A stretch of DNA of 64,000 nt from Lutibacter sp. (GTDB taxonomy: Bacteria; Bacteroidota; Bacteroidia; Flavobacteriales; Flavobacteriaceae). The position numbers and the translations under genes were made by a program. The stretch spans positions 1 to 64,000 of the forward strand of contig NZ_JAEINV010000006.1 in the NCBI RefSeq assembly GCF_016342705.1, in the 5' to 3' direction. The notes beneath the pieces are model-generated. The model saw only the letters and a program-made list of their open reading frames with translations, did not search any database and was not told where the DNA came from. Shown piece after piece: positions 32,018 through 41,347 of this stretch; the stretch's first letter is position 1; each line of letters begins with the position of its first letter.

Positions 32018-34405
32018 ATGGCGAAAAAAACAAAAACAACTAGCAAATCTACTGATAAACAGCGTTTTCAAAAAATAAAATTATTTTTTGGGAATAGGCA
32101 AACACAAACTATTTTGGGTGCTTTTCTGGTTTTATTCAGTATATTTCTGATGACTTCATTTATTTCCTATTTATTTAATTGGCAACAAGACCAAAGTCAA
32201 CTTGACAATTTTACCAACAAAGAAGTTTCCGTAAATAATTTATTAGGAAAAATTGGTGCCAGTTTAAGTCACTTATCAATATATAAAGGTTTTGGAATTG
32301 CAGCTATTTATTTACCAATTCTTCTATTTTTTACAGGGCTTTCTATCTTTCTAAAAGAAACGCTAATAAAGGTGCGTAAATTTTGGGGATGGGGACTTTT
32401 AGGAATGGTTTGGATTGCTATTTCTTTAGCCTTTTTTGCTAAAAAGAATGCTTTATTAGCTGGTGTTGTTGGGTTTGAATTAAACGCTTATTTACAGCAA
32501 TTTTTAGGCAAAACTGGGCTAATATTAAGTTTGCTTTTTTTACTTATTACTTATTTAGTAATTCGTTTTAAATTAACTCCTGAAATTGTACATAGTGCAG
32601 TAAAATCTGATAAAACAGGGTTAGAAAATGAAGTAACTGCCATTGACGAAATAAATAATGACAGAAAAACAGAAAATAACGAAGTTGAAAAAACCGTTAT
32701 TTCAGTTCCTCAGCCTACAATTGAAATTCCTTTAAATAAAAAACCAACTCCAATCTTTGAAAAACCTGATGACGAACTAGATTTTAAAATTATTCATACA
32801 ACTGAACAAAAAGAAGATGATGTTGCCATTGATGTAGATAAAATTGTGGAAGAAAATCATGTGGAAGAAAATTTATCAGACCAATTAGTGAAAGACTTTG
32901 GTGAATTTGACCCAACGTTAGAACTAGGAAACTATAAATTTCCAACGCTAAACTTATTACGCGATTATAACGAAAGTATTTCTGTAGATCAGGAAGAATT
33001 AGAAGCCAATAAAAATAGAATTGTTGAAACACTAAACAATTACAATATTGGTATTGATAGAATTAAAGCTACAGTTGGGCCAACAGTTACCTTATATGAA
33101 ATAGTTCCTGAAGCTGGTGTTCGAATTTCAAAAATTAAAAACCTAGAAGACGATATTGCACTTTCACTTTCCGCAATGGGAATTCGAATTATTGCGCCAA
33201 TTCCTGGTAAAGGTACCATTGGTATTGAAGTTCCAAATAAAAAGCCAACCATGGTTTCTATGAAATCTGTAATTTCATCCATTAAATTTCAAAACTCTGA
33301 AATGGAATTACCTATTGCATTAGGTAAAACTATTTCAAACGAAACTTTTGTAGTTGACCTTGCAAAAATGCCACACTTATTAATGGCTGGTGCAACCGGA
33401 CAAGGAAAATCCGTTGGGTTAAATGCCGTTTTAACATCATTATTATATAAAAAACATCCCGCTGAAGTAAAATTTATATTGGTAGATCCTAAAAAGGTTG
33501 AATTAACATTATTCAATAAAATTGAACGTCATTATTTAGCTAAATTACCAGATACAGATGAAGCTATTATAACCGATACAACTAAAGTAATTAACACTTT
33601 AAATTCGTTGTGTATTGAAATGGACAATCGTTATGATTTGCTAAAACTAGCCATGGTTCGTAACATTAAAGAATACAACGTTAAATTTAAAGCTAGAAAA
33701 TTAAATCCAGAAAATGGTCATAAGTTTTTACCATATATTGTACTGGTAATTGATGAATTTGCTGATTTAATTATGACTGCCGGTAAAGAAGTAGAAACAC
33801 CTATTGCCCGTTTAGCGCAGTTGGCTAGAGCTATAGGGATTCATTTAATTGTCGCAACACAAAGGCCATCGGTGAATGTTATTACTGGTATTATTAAAGC
33901 CAATTTCCCTGCTAGAGCAGCATTTAGGGTTACCTCTAAAATAGATTCACGCACAATTTTAGACACCTCTGGAGCCGATCAATTAATTGGTAAAGGTGAT
34001 ATGCTTTTTTCTGCAGGAAATGATTTAATACGTTTACAATGTGCCTTTGTAGATACTCCTGAAGTTGAAAAAATAACAGATTTTATTGGCTCACAACGTG
34101 CATATCCAGATGCTCATATGTTACCTGAATATAGTGGTGAGGAAATTGGCACAAGTCTTGATAATGATATCAGCGAACGCGATGTTTTATTTAAAGATGC
34201 CGCATTAGTGATTGTGCATGCACAACAGGGTTCTGCATCGTTATTACAAAGAAAATTAAAACTAGGCTACAACAGAGCTGGAAGATTGATTGACCAATTA
34301 GAAGCTGCTGGTATTGTTGGACCTTTTGAAGGAAGCAAGGCGCGTCAGGTATTAATTGCAGATGAAGCTGCTCTAAACTTCTTATTAAACAATGAAGAAA
34401 ATTAA
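32018..34405 (+). CDS. ftsK: DNA translocase FtsK
   Basis: The 795-aa septal DNA pump clears the chromosome terminus during division. It has four membrane helices (about 28-190), a charged linker (about 190-300), and the motor with Walker A GATGQGKS (458-465) and Walker B YIVLVIDEFADLI. The C-terminal winged-helix gamma domain (LLQRKLKLGYNRAGRLIDQL) recognises polar sequences on DNA. The linker is short compared with E. coli FtsK, as is usual in Bacteroidota. lolA-like and lptG-like genes follow closely. Confidence 0.96.
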   Translation: MAKKTKTTSKSTDKQRFQKIKLFFGNRQTQTILGAFLVLFSIFLMTSFISYLFNWQQDQSQLDNFTNKEVSVNNLLGKIGASLSHLSIYKGFGIAAIYLPILLFFTGLSIFLKETLIKVRKFWGWGLLGMVWIAISLAFFAKKNALLAGVVGFELNAYLQQFLGKTGLILSLLFLLITYLVIRFKLTPEIVHSAVKSDKTGLENEVTAIDEINNDRKTENNEVEKTVISVPQPTIEIPLNKKPTPIFEKPDDELDFKIIHTTEQKEDDVAIDVDKIVEENHVEENLSDQLVKDFGEFDPTLELGNYKFPTLNLLRDYNESISVDQEELEANKNRIVETLNNYNIGIDRIKATVGPTVTLYEIVPEAGVRISKIKNLEDDIALSLSAMGIRIIAPIPGKGTIGIEVPNKKPTMVSMKSVISSIKFQNSEMELPIALGKTISNETFVVDLAKMPHLLMAGATGQGKSVGLNAVLTSLLYKKHPAEVKFILVDPKKVELTLFNKIERHYLAKLPDTDEAIITDTTKVINTLNSLCIEMDNRYDLLKLAMVRNIKEYNVKFKARKLNPENGHKFLPYIVLVIDEFADLIMTAGKEVETPIARLAQLARAIGIHLIVATQRPSVNVITGIIKANFPARAAFRVTSKIDSRTILDTSGADQLIGKGDMLFSAGNDLIRLQCAFVDTPEVEKITDFIGSQRAYPDAHMLPEYSGEEIGTSLDNDISERDVLFKDAALVIVHAQQGSASLLQRKLKLGYNRAGRLIDQLEAAGIVGPFEGSKARQVLIADEAALNFLLNNEEN

Positions 34406-34429
34406 CGAATAATAGATTTTATAAAAGGA

Positions 34430-35083
34430 ATGAAAAAATTAATAATTTTAATTGCAGTTATACTAATAAGTGTTCAAACATTTGGGCAAAAATCTCAAGA
34501 AGCAAAATCGTTACTTGACAATGTTGCAAAAAAAGTAGAAAGCTATAAAAACATCTATATTGAATTTAACCACAAGTTAGATAATAATGAAGCAAATGTG
34601 CATCAAGAAACTTTAGGTAATGTTACTTTAAAAGGAGATTTGTACCATTTAAATTATATGGGAACAGAACAATTATATGATGGAAAAAAAACATACTTAA
34701 TTATTCATGAAGATGAAGAAGTAATTATTCAAAAACCTTCAAAAAACAATGAAGAAACAATTACTCCTTCTAAAATGTTTTCATTTTATAAAACTGGATT
34801 TAGTTATGCAATGGATGATCTTAAAACTATTAAAGGAATTAAAATTCAATATGTAAAATTAACTCCTACAGATAAGCGTTCAGAAATTTCAAATGTTTTA
34901 GTAGGTATTGACGCTAAAACAAATCATATTTATAATATTATAGAAACTGGGAAAAATAATACGACAACAACACTTGAAGTAAGAAGTTTTAAAACAAATC
35001 AACCAGTTTCAGAAAAGCTTTTTATCTTTGACATGTCAAAATACAGAGACCAGAAAAAATATTCAATCTCTGAGCCAAAATAA
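34430..35083 (+). CDS. LolA-like outer-membrane lipoprotein carrier
   Basis: A 217-aa periplasmic protein with the signal peptide MKKLIILIAVILISVQTFG. Its beta-rich half-barrel is of the LolA/LolB type, with YIEFNHKLDNNEANVHQETL, GDLYHLNYMGTEQLYDGKK and the end strand FDMSKYRDQK. It probably shuttles lipoproteins from the inner to the outer membrane. The gene lies 24 bp after ftsK and 5 bp before the Lpt permease gene. Confidence 0.87.
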   Translation: MKKLIILIAVILISVQTFGQKSQEAKSLLDNVAKKVESYKNIYIEFNHKLDNNEANVHQETLGNVTLKGDLYHLNYMGTEQLYDGKKTYLIIHEDEEVIIQKPSKNNEETITPSKMFSFYKTGFSYAMDDLKTIKGIKIQYVKLTPTDKRSEISNVLVGIDAKTNHIYNIIETGKNNTTTTLEVRSFKTNQPVSEKLFIFDMSKYRDQKKYSISEPK

Positions 35084-35088
35084 TCGTC

Positions 35089-36528
35089 TTGAAAATATTT
35101 GATAAATATATTTTAAAAAGTTTTCTACAACCTTTTTTAGCCACATTTTTTGTGGTTCTTTTTGTTTTAGTAATGCAAGCGCTTTGGCTTGCTTTTGATG
35201 AAATTGCAGGAAAAGGTATTGACCTGTTTTTTATTCTAAAATTTCTTTGGTATTTAGCTTTAATATTAACACCTACAGCTTTACCAATTGGAATTTTACT
35301 CTCATCAATTATGGCCTTAGGTAATTTAGCGGAAAATTATGAATTTGCTGCTATAAAATCTGCTGGGATTTCTTTGAAAAGAGTCATTCTTCCACTAGTA
35401 ATCTTAACAGTATTATTAAGTGCTCTAAACTTTGTTTTTTTAAATAATATTTATCCTTGGGCAACATTAAAACAAAAGAATTTGTACTTAAATATGAAAA
35501 AAAAGAAACCAGCATTGGCTTTGGTTCCTGGCATATTTAACACAGATATTCCTAATTTTAGTATAAAATTTGATGAAAAATATGGTGAGGAAGAAAATCT
35601 ATTAAAAAACGTTCAAATTGCTGATTTAAGTGCCGGGAAAGGAAAAATTAAAGTTATAACTGCGGAAAAAGGAGAAATTACAACAGATGAAGGTAGTAAA
35701 TATATGACCTTGACTTTAAACAACGGTAATTATTACGAAGACCATATGAAATCTTCATATTCGCCTACTGAACGTGCAAAAATGCCCGGATCTAGAGCTA
35801 CTTTTAAAACATATATCATAAATATTGATGTTTCTTCTTTTAATGATTCTGAAAAATTAAACGACACACTTGTTAAAGAACATCATGGAATGCTAACTAT
35901 AAAACAGTTAGATTCTTTTTCAAAAAAGGAGAAAGTAACATTTGATGAAAAAGTAACCTTAAATTCCAATTATTTTTATGATAGTTTTAAAGCAAAAAAC
36001 CTCTATAAAATATCCGATACTATACGAAGAGATAGCTTAAACCCTATCATTTTAGAAAACTTTAATGTAGCAAATAAAAGCATTGTAATTAATGATGCAT
36101 TACAAAATATTAAAAGAATCATTTCAAGAAATGATAATCAAATGCGAGGTTTTAAAGAACAGCGTAAATTACTGAATTTATACGATTTTGAATTAAGTTA
36201 TAGAATTGCCTTTTCATTAGCTTGTTTAGTCCTCTTTTTTATTGGGGCTCCATTAGGTTCCATTATTAGAAAAGGTGGATTTGGATTACCAATGATTATG
36301 GCTATTACCATTTTTGTAATTTATTTCTTTATTTCTCAATTAGGTAGAAATTTATCAGAAGAAAGTGCTATTTCTACATTGTTTGGAAGTTGGCTTTCTA
36401 CTTTAATCTTACTCCCTTTTGGAATTTTACTTACAAGGCGTGCCGCAAAAGGAATGGGAATATTTAATATTGATAACGTTTTTGAAACTATAAAAAAGTT
36501 TTCAAAAAAAATTTATAAAACCAATTAA
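35089..36528 (+). CDS. LptF/LptG family permease (YjgP/YjgQ)
   Basis: A 479-aa permease with six helices and a large periplasmic domain. It starts with IFDKYILKSFLQPFLATFF, the classic YjgP/YjgQ N-terminus, and its C-terminal helices include GAPLGSIIRKGGFGLPM. It is part of the lipopolysaccharide export ABC complex. The start codon is TTG (35089-35091). No in-frame ATG lies near, and the N-terminal motif begins right at this codon, so the start is well supported. Confidence 0.92.
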   Translation: MKIFDKYILKSFLQPFLATFFVVLFVLVMQALWLAFDEIAGKGIDLFFILKFLWYLALILTPTALPIGILLSSIMALGNLAENYEFAAIKSAGISLKRVILPLVILTVLLSALNFVFLNNIYPWATLKQKNLYLNMKKKKPALALVPGIFNTDIPNFSIKFDEKYGEEENLLKNVQIADLSAGKGKIKVITAEKGEITTDEGSKYMTLTLNNGNYYEDHMKSSYSPTERAKMPGSRATFKTYIINIDVSSFNDSEKLNDTLVKEHHGMLTIKQLDSFSKKEKVTFDEKVTLNSNYFYDSFKAKNLYKISDTIRRDSLNPIILENFNVANKSIVINDALQNIKRIISRNDNQMRGFKEQRKLLNLYDFELSYRIAFSLACLVLFFIGAPLGSIIRKGGFGLPMIMAITIFVIYFFISQLGRNLSEESAISTLFGSWLSTLILLPFGILLTRRAAKGMGIFNIDNVFETIKKFSKKIYKTN

Positions 36529-36534
36529 AAGATA

Positions 36535-37677
36535 ATGACAACTTTAAAAAGTAACATTAAATTAAATACAATTCAAGAAGCTATTGAAGATATTAAAAAC
36601 GGCAAAATTATAATTGTTGTTGATGATGAAGATAGAGAAAATGAAGGTGATTTTATTGCCGCCGCAGAATGCGTAACACCAGACATGGTTAACTTTATGG
36701 CTAAGCATGGTAGAGGATTAATATGTACTCCACTTACCGAAGAACGTGCTGAAGAACTTGACTTGCCTTTAATGGTAAATAAAAATACGGTGCTACATAA
36801 TACACAATTTACCGTTTCTATAGATTTAATTGGGGAAGGTTGTACAACAGGTATTTCTGCTCAAGATAGATCCAAAACAATTAAAGCTTTAACCCAAAAA
36901 GAAACAAAACCAGAGGATTTTGGCAGACCTGGGCATATTTTCCCTTTAAGAGCAAAACAAGGGGGAGTTTTAAGAAGAACTGGACATACAGAAGCAGCTA
37001 TAGATTTAGCACGATTAGCTGGATTTCAACCTGCTGGAATTCTAGTTGAAATTTTAAACGAAGATGGTACTATGGCTCGTTTGCCTCAACTAGTTGAAGT
37101 TGCTAAAAAATTCGATTTAAAAATTATTTCAATTGAAGATTTAGTGGCCTATCGAATGAAATATGACTCTTTAATTCATAAAATTGAAAATTTCACTATA
37201 CAAACACGTTTTGGTGAATTTAATTTAAAAGCCTACAAACAAACAAATAATAATCAGGTTCATATAGCTTTATCAAAAGGCACTTGGACGAAAGATGAAC
37301 CAGTTTTAGTTCGTGTAAATTCAGCTTTAATTAATAATGATATTATACGATTATTAACTATGAGTCCGGATGATTCTTTTTCAAGGATTTTTAAAATTAT
37401 TAACGATGCTGGAAAAGGTGTTGCTGTTTTTATTAGTCAAGAAAACCAATCTTTTAATTTAATTAACAGATTGTCATTATTAAAAAAATCTCAAAAAGCT
37501 GAACTAAATAACGTTCCTAAAATTCAGCCAGATGATAAAGATTTTGGAATTGGAGCACAAATTTTGCACGATTTAGAAGTGTCTAAATTACGTGTACTAA
37601 CAAATTCACCATCCGTAAAAAAACGTATTGGAATGACCGGTTACGGACTTGAAATTGTTGATTATGTAAACTACTAA
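36535..37677 (+). CDS. ribBA: 3,4-dihydroxy-2-butanone-4-phosphate synthase with degenerate GTP cyclohydrolase II domain
   Basis: The N-terminal RibB half (1-210) is complete. It has VDDEDRENEGDFI, HGRGLICTPL, GEGCTTGISAQDRSKTI, RPGHIFPLRA and RTGHTEAAIDLARLAG, and would make the four-carbon unit of riboflavin from ribulose 5-phosphate. The C-terminal RibA-like half (about 213-380) keeps the fold from FTIQTRFGEFNLKAY to MTGYGLEIVDYV. It has lost the zinc cysteines and the GDVFGSxRCDCG motif. Instead it reads VRVNSALINNDIIRLLTM. GTP cyclohydrolase II activity is therefore unlikely and a separate RibA should exist elsewhere. ribH lies 24 kb downstream. No FMN riboswitch was found before this gene. 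Confidence 0.9.
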   Translation: MTTLKSNIKLNTIQEAIEDIKNGKIIIVVDDEDRENEGDFIAAAECVTPDMVNFMAKHGRGLICTPLTEERAEELDLPLMVNKNTVLHNTQFTVSIDLIGEGCTTGISAQDRSKTIKALTQKETKPEDFGRPGHIFPLRAKQGGVLRRTGHTEAAIDLARLAGFQPAGILVEILNEDGTMARLPQLVEVAKKFDLKIISIEDLVAYRMKYDSLIHKIENFTIQTRFGEFNLKAYKQTNNNQVHIALSKGTWTKDEPVLVRVNSALINNDIIRLLTMSPDDSFSRIFKIINDAGKGVAVFISQENQSFNLINRLSLLKKSQKAELNNVPKIQPDDKDFGIGAQILHDLEVSKLRVLTNSPSVKKRIGMTGYGLEIVDYVNY

Positions 37678-37684
37678 TCTTTGT

Positions 37685-38404
37685 ATGAAAAATTGTTTAA
37701 TTATTTTAAGTTGTTTTTTTATTCTTATAAGTTGCAACAATAAAAATGATGTTACTAAAAAGACAACAAGTACTATTAACAATTTTACAAAAGGTTTTAC
37801 ATTAGAAGGAGAATTAATAAATGGTGAGGCTTCTAAAGTTTATTTAAATAAAATTATTGGTAATACCATTTATCAAATAGATTCAGCAAAAATTGAAAAC
37901 AATAAATTTAGCGTTCAGGGTATTGTTGAATATCCTGAACGTTTTGCTTTAACTTTTGATACGTATGCATCAAAAACAATTCTAATTTTAGAAAATTTAC
38001 CCATCCAAATTAGTGTAAATACAGAGCAAATTAATGATCCCATAATAATTGGTTCTCCCCTAAATTCAAAGCTTGATGAATATAAAAAAATTTCAAAATC
38101 AATATTTAGAAAAATAGACTATTTATATCCAAGATTTCAAAAAGCTAGACTTGAAAATGACGTTGAAAAATTAACGGAAATTGGCCACCAAATGAAATCT
38201 ATTGAAAAAGAATTTCAAGTATTTAGCTTTCAATTTATTGAGAAAAATAAAAACTCATTTATTGCTCCCATCCTATTAAGCGATCAATTAAAAACTTCAA
38301 CAATAGATACCTTTAAAATAAAAGAAAGTTATCAATTATTATCAGAAGAAGTTAAGCATTCACCTGATGCTCAAATAATTGCTTCATTTTTAAAATTACA
38401 TTAA
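37685..38404 (+). CDS. DUF4369 domain lipoprotein
   Basis: A 239-aa lipoprotein (LISC, Cys17) with an N-terminal DUF4369 beta-domain: FTLEGELINGEASKVYLNKI and then DSAKIENNKFSVQGIVEYPE. In related proteins a thioredoxin/TlpA domain follows DUF4369. Here the protein ends in a helical region (KKISKSIFRKIDYLYPRF to IASFLKLH) without any CxxC. It starts 7 bp after ribBA and ends 9 bp into the convergent pepE gene. The function is unknown. Confidence 0.82.
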   Translation: MKNCLIILSCFFILISCNNKNDVTKKTTSTINNFTKGFTLEGELINGEASKVYLNKIIGNTIYQIDSAKIENNKFSVQGIVEYPERFALTFDTYASKTILILENLPIQISVNTEQINDPIIIGSPLNSKLDEYKKISKSIFRKIDYLYPRFQKARLENDVEKLTEIGHQMKSIEKEFQVFSFQFIEKNKNSFIAPILLSDQLKTSTIDTFKIKESYQLLSEEVKHSPDAQIIASFLKLH

Positions 38405-39103
38405 AAAACTTAAATCAGTTTCTGTAGCTAATTCAACAGCTTGTTTTTTAGCTTGAAACAAACGTGCATGTAGTTTTCCTTTTAGAATTACTTTATTACC
38501 ATTTACCAGTAACCAACTACCTTCTCGCAAACCTAAAACTGGCGTTTCATTAATTGTATGATACTCATTAATACGCGTTTCTCTAGTTTCACCCATATGT
38601 GTAGAATTTAAGTCTGGATCTAAGAAATGTGGATTAATATTAAACCTTACAAAGCCAAAAGTAATAAAACTTTTAGGGTAAATGATAGGCATATCATTGG
38701 TATTTTGCATAGTCAAACCCGTAACATTACTACCTGCACTTGTTCCAAAATAAGGAGTTCCATTTTCAACTACATTTTTAATTGTAGACATTAATTTATG
38801 GTCGTATAATTCAAAAACCAACAAAAATGTGTTTCCTCCACCAGTAAAAATACCTTTTGCATTATTTACAGCATCAATTGGATTTTTAAATTCGTGAATT
38901 CCTTTCACCTTTATATTTATTTTTTGAAATGCTTCTTGCACCTTTGCCGTATAATCTTCATGCGATAATCCACTTGGTCGCGCATACGGAATAAATAAAA
39001 TTTCTTGTACACCTTTAAAAAAAACAGAAAGTTCTGGTAAAATATATTCTAAATAGCCCTTTCCGTGTACTGTTGATGTGCTGGCAATCAATAATTTTTT
39101 CAT
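38396..39103 (-). CDS. pepE: peptidase E (alpha-aspartyl dipeptidase, S51)
   Basis: A 235-aa cytoplasmic peptidase that cleaves Asp-Xaa dipeptides. The S51 motifs are TGGGNTFLLVFEL (88-100), the nucleophile elbow YFGTSAGSNV with Ser122, and FGFVRFNINPHFLDPD with the likely catalytic histidine. It has a consensus promoter directly upstream. Its 3' end overlaps the DUF4369 gene on the other strand by 9 bp. Confidence 0.93.
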   Translation of the reverse strand: MKKLLIASTSTVHGKGYLEYILPELSVFFKGVQEILFIPYARPSGLSHEDYTAKVQEAFQKINIKVKGIHEFKNPIDAVNNAKGIFTGGGNTFLLVFELYDHKLMSTIKNVVENGTPYFGTSAGSNVTGLTMQNTNDMPIIYPKSFITFGFVRFNINPHFLDPDLNSTHMGETRETRINEYHTINETPVLGLREGSWLLVNGNKVILKGKLHARLFQAKKQAVELATETDLSFLM

Positions 39104-39119
39104 CCTAAAAGGTTTTTAT

Positions 39120-39150
39120 CAAATGTAGCAAACAAATACTATTTAACAAA
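39120..39150 (-). promoter_or_regulatory. pepE promoter
   Basis: On the minus strand, TTTG (39150-39147), a 19-bp spacer and TACATTTG (39127-39120) match the Bacteroidota promoter consensus. The -7 element ends 17 bp before the pepE ATG. Confidence 0.75.
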
Positions 39151-39203
39151 AGTTTACAACAGCATTAATATAAATTTAAGATTTCATCAACTTTCTTTGT
39201 TAA

Positions 39204-39968
39204 ATGAAATTGAGACTAACCAATCTATTATTTTTCATATTAATTGCCAGTAATTGCATGGCACAAAACAAACCGTTTAAATTAAATGGTAAAATTTATT
39301 GCAATTTAAATAAGGTTAGAGATGTGAACATTATAAACTTAAATAGTTATGTGGGCACAGTTTGTAACGATTATGGAGATTTTGAAATTACTGCAAAACT
39401 AAACGATTCCATATTATTTTCTTCCATTGAATTTGAATCAAAAAAAATAAAGGTGACTGAAACAATGCTCCAATCAAAAAATATAACTATTTTTTTAATT
39501 CCTTCAATAACTCAATTAAAAGAAGTCTTTGTTGGCTTAACAGGTAATTTAGCGTATGATATTAAAAATAAACCAAAAGATACCATTCCTACTCACACAT
39601 TTTCATTTACAAAAGCAGATTTAAAAAAGGATTTAGGCCCAGATATTCACGGTCCAAAAAGCGCTCCTTTTGTAGGTCCGTTTAAGCCGTTACCGCCAAC
39701 GGTATCCATTCCAAATTTTGCCTATGAAAAAGAACAACGCTTAAAACGTGAAATTGCCAAATTAAAAGAGTTTCCTATAAAAATTAGAAGAGAATTAGGA
39801 ATTAAATTTTTTACTGAAAAATTAAACATTCCTGAAGAAAAAATTGATAACTTTATTAATTACTGTGAATATAGAGATGTTATAAAAAAATACTATGAAA
39901 AAAGATTATTTGAGGTTATTGATATATTTAAGGATGAGAGCATTCCTTATAATGCCATTAAAGAATAA
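39204..39968 (+). CDS. secreted carboxypeptidase-D-regulatory-like protein (copy 1)
   Basis: A 254-aa secreted protein with a signal peptide ending NCMAQ. It has an N-terminal beta-sandwich domain (about 25-105) of the carboxypeptidase-regulatory-like type: LNGKIYCNLNKVRDVNIINL, GTVCNDYGDFEITAKLNDSI and LIPSITQLKEV. The second half has a proline-rich stretch (SAPFVGPFKPLPPTVSIPNF) and a helical end with FFTEKLNIPEEKIDNFINYCE. It is paralogous to the next protein, whose gene overlaps its 3' end by 17 bp. The function is unknown. Confidence 0.8.
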   Translation: MKLRLTNLLFFILIASNCMAQNKPFKLNGKIYCNLNKVRDVNIINLNSYVGTVCNDYGDFEITAKLNDSILFSSIEFESKKIKVTETMLQSKNITIFLIPSITQLKEVFVGLTGNLAYDIKNKPKDTIPTHTFSFTKADLKKDLGPDIHGPKSAPFVGPFKPLPPTVSIPNFAYEKEQRLKREIAKLKEFPIKIRRELGIKFFTEKLNIPEEKIDNFINYCEYRDVIKKYYEKRLFEVIDIFKDESIPYNAIKE

Positions 39969-40725
39969 GAACGTAAGTATTGCCCTTTTTTTTATGGTTG
40001 TTTTATCAACTACGTATGCGCAACAACAAGAAGCAATACATGGAATTGTTAAGTCCGAAGCTACTGTATTACAAGATATTAACATCATAAACAAAACTAA
40101 AAATTTAGGAACCTCAAGCAATGCTAACGGTGAATTTACTATGCATGTTTCCGAAGGAGATTCTATTCAGTTTTCTTCCATAAATTATAAAACAAGAATT
40201 ATTGCAATATCCTTAAACCACTTAAAAACAAAACAAATAATAATTTTTTTAGAACCCGGTTTAAATGAATTAGATGAAATTGCTATTGAACAAAAAGTAC
40301 GATTAGATTTTGGTAAAGTTGCACTTCCAAAAGATGCTATTTTTGAAAAAGATGAAATAGATTTAAAGGCAGCTCCAAATGCACGAAATTTAACAGACCC
40401 AACAAGTCCTGCTGGAAGTAACACGGGTAATATATTGGGAGTTATTACTTTAATTTCAGATATCATTTTCGAAAAATCAAGAGAGCGCAAAAAAGAAGAA
40501 AAAAAAATGGTGCAACTTCAACAAAATTTCTCCAATACTATACTTGATAAATACGGTGAAGAATTTTTCACAAAAGGTTTAAATATCCATAAAAATGATG
40601 TGTATTTATTTATAGATTTCTGCAATGATAATGGCTTAAAAGAATACTATTTAAGTGATGAGTTTACCACCAAAAATTTTATAGTACTTCAAAGCAAAAA
40701 GTTTTTAGAAATAAAAAAACAGTAG
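39952..40725 (+). CDS. secreted carboxypeptidase-D-regulatory-like protein (copy 2)
   Basis: This is a 257-aa paralogue of the preceding protein. The chosen ATG at 39952 gives the signal peptide MPLKNKNVSIALFFMVVLST ending in YAQQQ, while the longer open frame from 39895 has no sensible N-terminus. The regulatory-like domain has IHGIVKSEATVLQDINIINK, GTSSNANGEFTMHVSEGDSI and FLEPGLNELDEI. The helical end again has FFTKGLNIHKNDVYLFIDFC. The 17-bp overlap with copy 1 implies coupled translation. Both precede a DUF6702 gene and M1 peptidase genes. Confidence 0.8.
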   Translation: MPLKNKNVSIALFFMVVLSTTYAQQQEAIHGIVKSEATVLQDINIINKTKNLGTSSNANGEFTMHVSEGDSIQFSSINYKTRIIAISLNHLKTKQIIIFLEPGLNELDEIAIEQKVRLDFGKVALPKDAIFEKDEIDLKAAPNARNLTDPTSPAGSNTGNILGVITLISDIIFEKSRERKKEEKKMVQLQQNFSNTILDKYGEEFFTKGLNIHKNDVYLFIDFCNDNGLKEYYLSDEFTTKNFIVLQSKKFLEIKKQ

Positions 40726-40786
40726 TTTTTTGATAACCCATTTGAATTATATGGAACGCTTTTTGTTAATTAGCAAAAAAGAATTT

Positions 40787-41287
40787 ATGAAATACCAAAA
40801 ATATGTAATACTACTTATCATAGCTCCTTTATTGGCCTTCTCTGTACACAAATATTACATCAGTTTGTGTGAAGTTGAATATGTTGAAGAAAAAAAATCT
40901 GTTCAAATAATTATCAGTCATTTTATTGATGATTTGGAAATTACCTTAAATAACGAGCATAAAAAAGATTTTTTTTTAGCTACCAACAAAGAAGCTAAAA
41001 ACATTCAAGAAATTTATGAAGATTACCTTCACAAACATTTAAAATTTACCATCAATCAAAAACCAGCACAATATCAATTTATAGGAAAAGAATATGATGA
41101 TGATTTGGTGCGTTTTTATTTAGAAATCCCAAACGTTCAAAAACTAAATTCTATAGAAATTGAAAACACTTGTCTTATTAAAGATTTTGAAGATCAACAA
41201 AACATTATTAAAATAAAAGTAAAGAAATTCAACAAAACATTTTATTTAACTAAAAGTAATGTGAAAGGTTTGTTAAAATTTCAATAA
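40787..41287 (+). CDS. DUF6702-like secreted protein
   Basis: A protein of about 166 aa with the signal-like start MKYQKYVILLIIAPLLAFSV, followed by HKYYISLCEVEYVEEKKSVQ, ISHFIDDLEITLNN and EIENTCLIKDFEDQQNIIKI. This matches a flavobacterial secreted family that I recall as DUF6702. The open frame extends to a TTG at 40730 and an ATG at 40751. The ATG at 40787 gives the best signal peptide, so the start is not certain. It lies between the paralogous regulatory-like proteins and the M1 peptidases. Confidence 0.7.
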   Translation: MKYQKYVILLIIAPLLAFSVHKYYISLCEVEYVEEKKSVQIIISHFIDDLEITLNNEHKKDFFLATNKEAKNIQEIYEDYLHKHLKFTINQKPAQYQFIGKEYDDDLVRFYLEIPNVQKLNSIEIENTCLIKDFEDQQNIIKIKVKKFNKTFYLTKSNVKGLLKFQ

Positions 41288-41347
41288 AAAAAGCACTTTT
41301 CTGTTAAAATGAATTATTTTCGAATGTAAATCCTATTAGCTTCAAAA

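Noticed and set aside
36480-36534. FMN riboswitch before ribBA
   Set aside because: Only 6 bp separate the genes, and no RFN-type conserved boxes are visible there or upstream of ribH.
39895-39951. Upstream extension of the second regulatory-like protein
   Set aside because: The extension is inside the first gene and gives no signal peptide, whereas the ATG at 39952 does.
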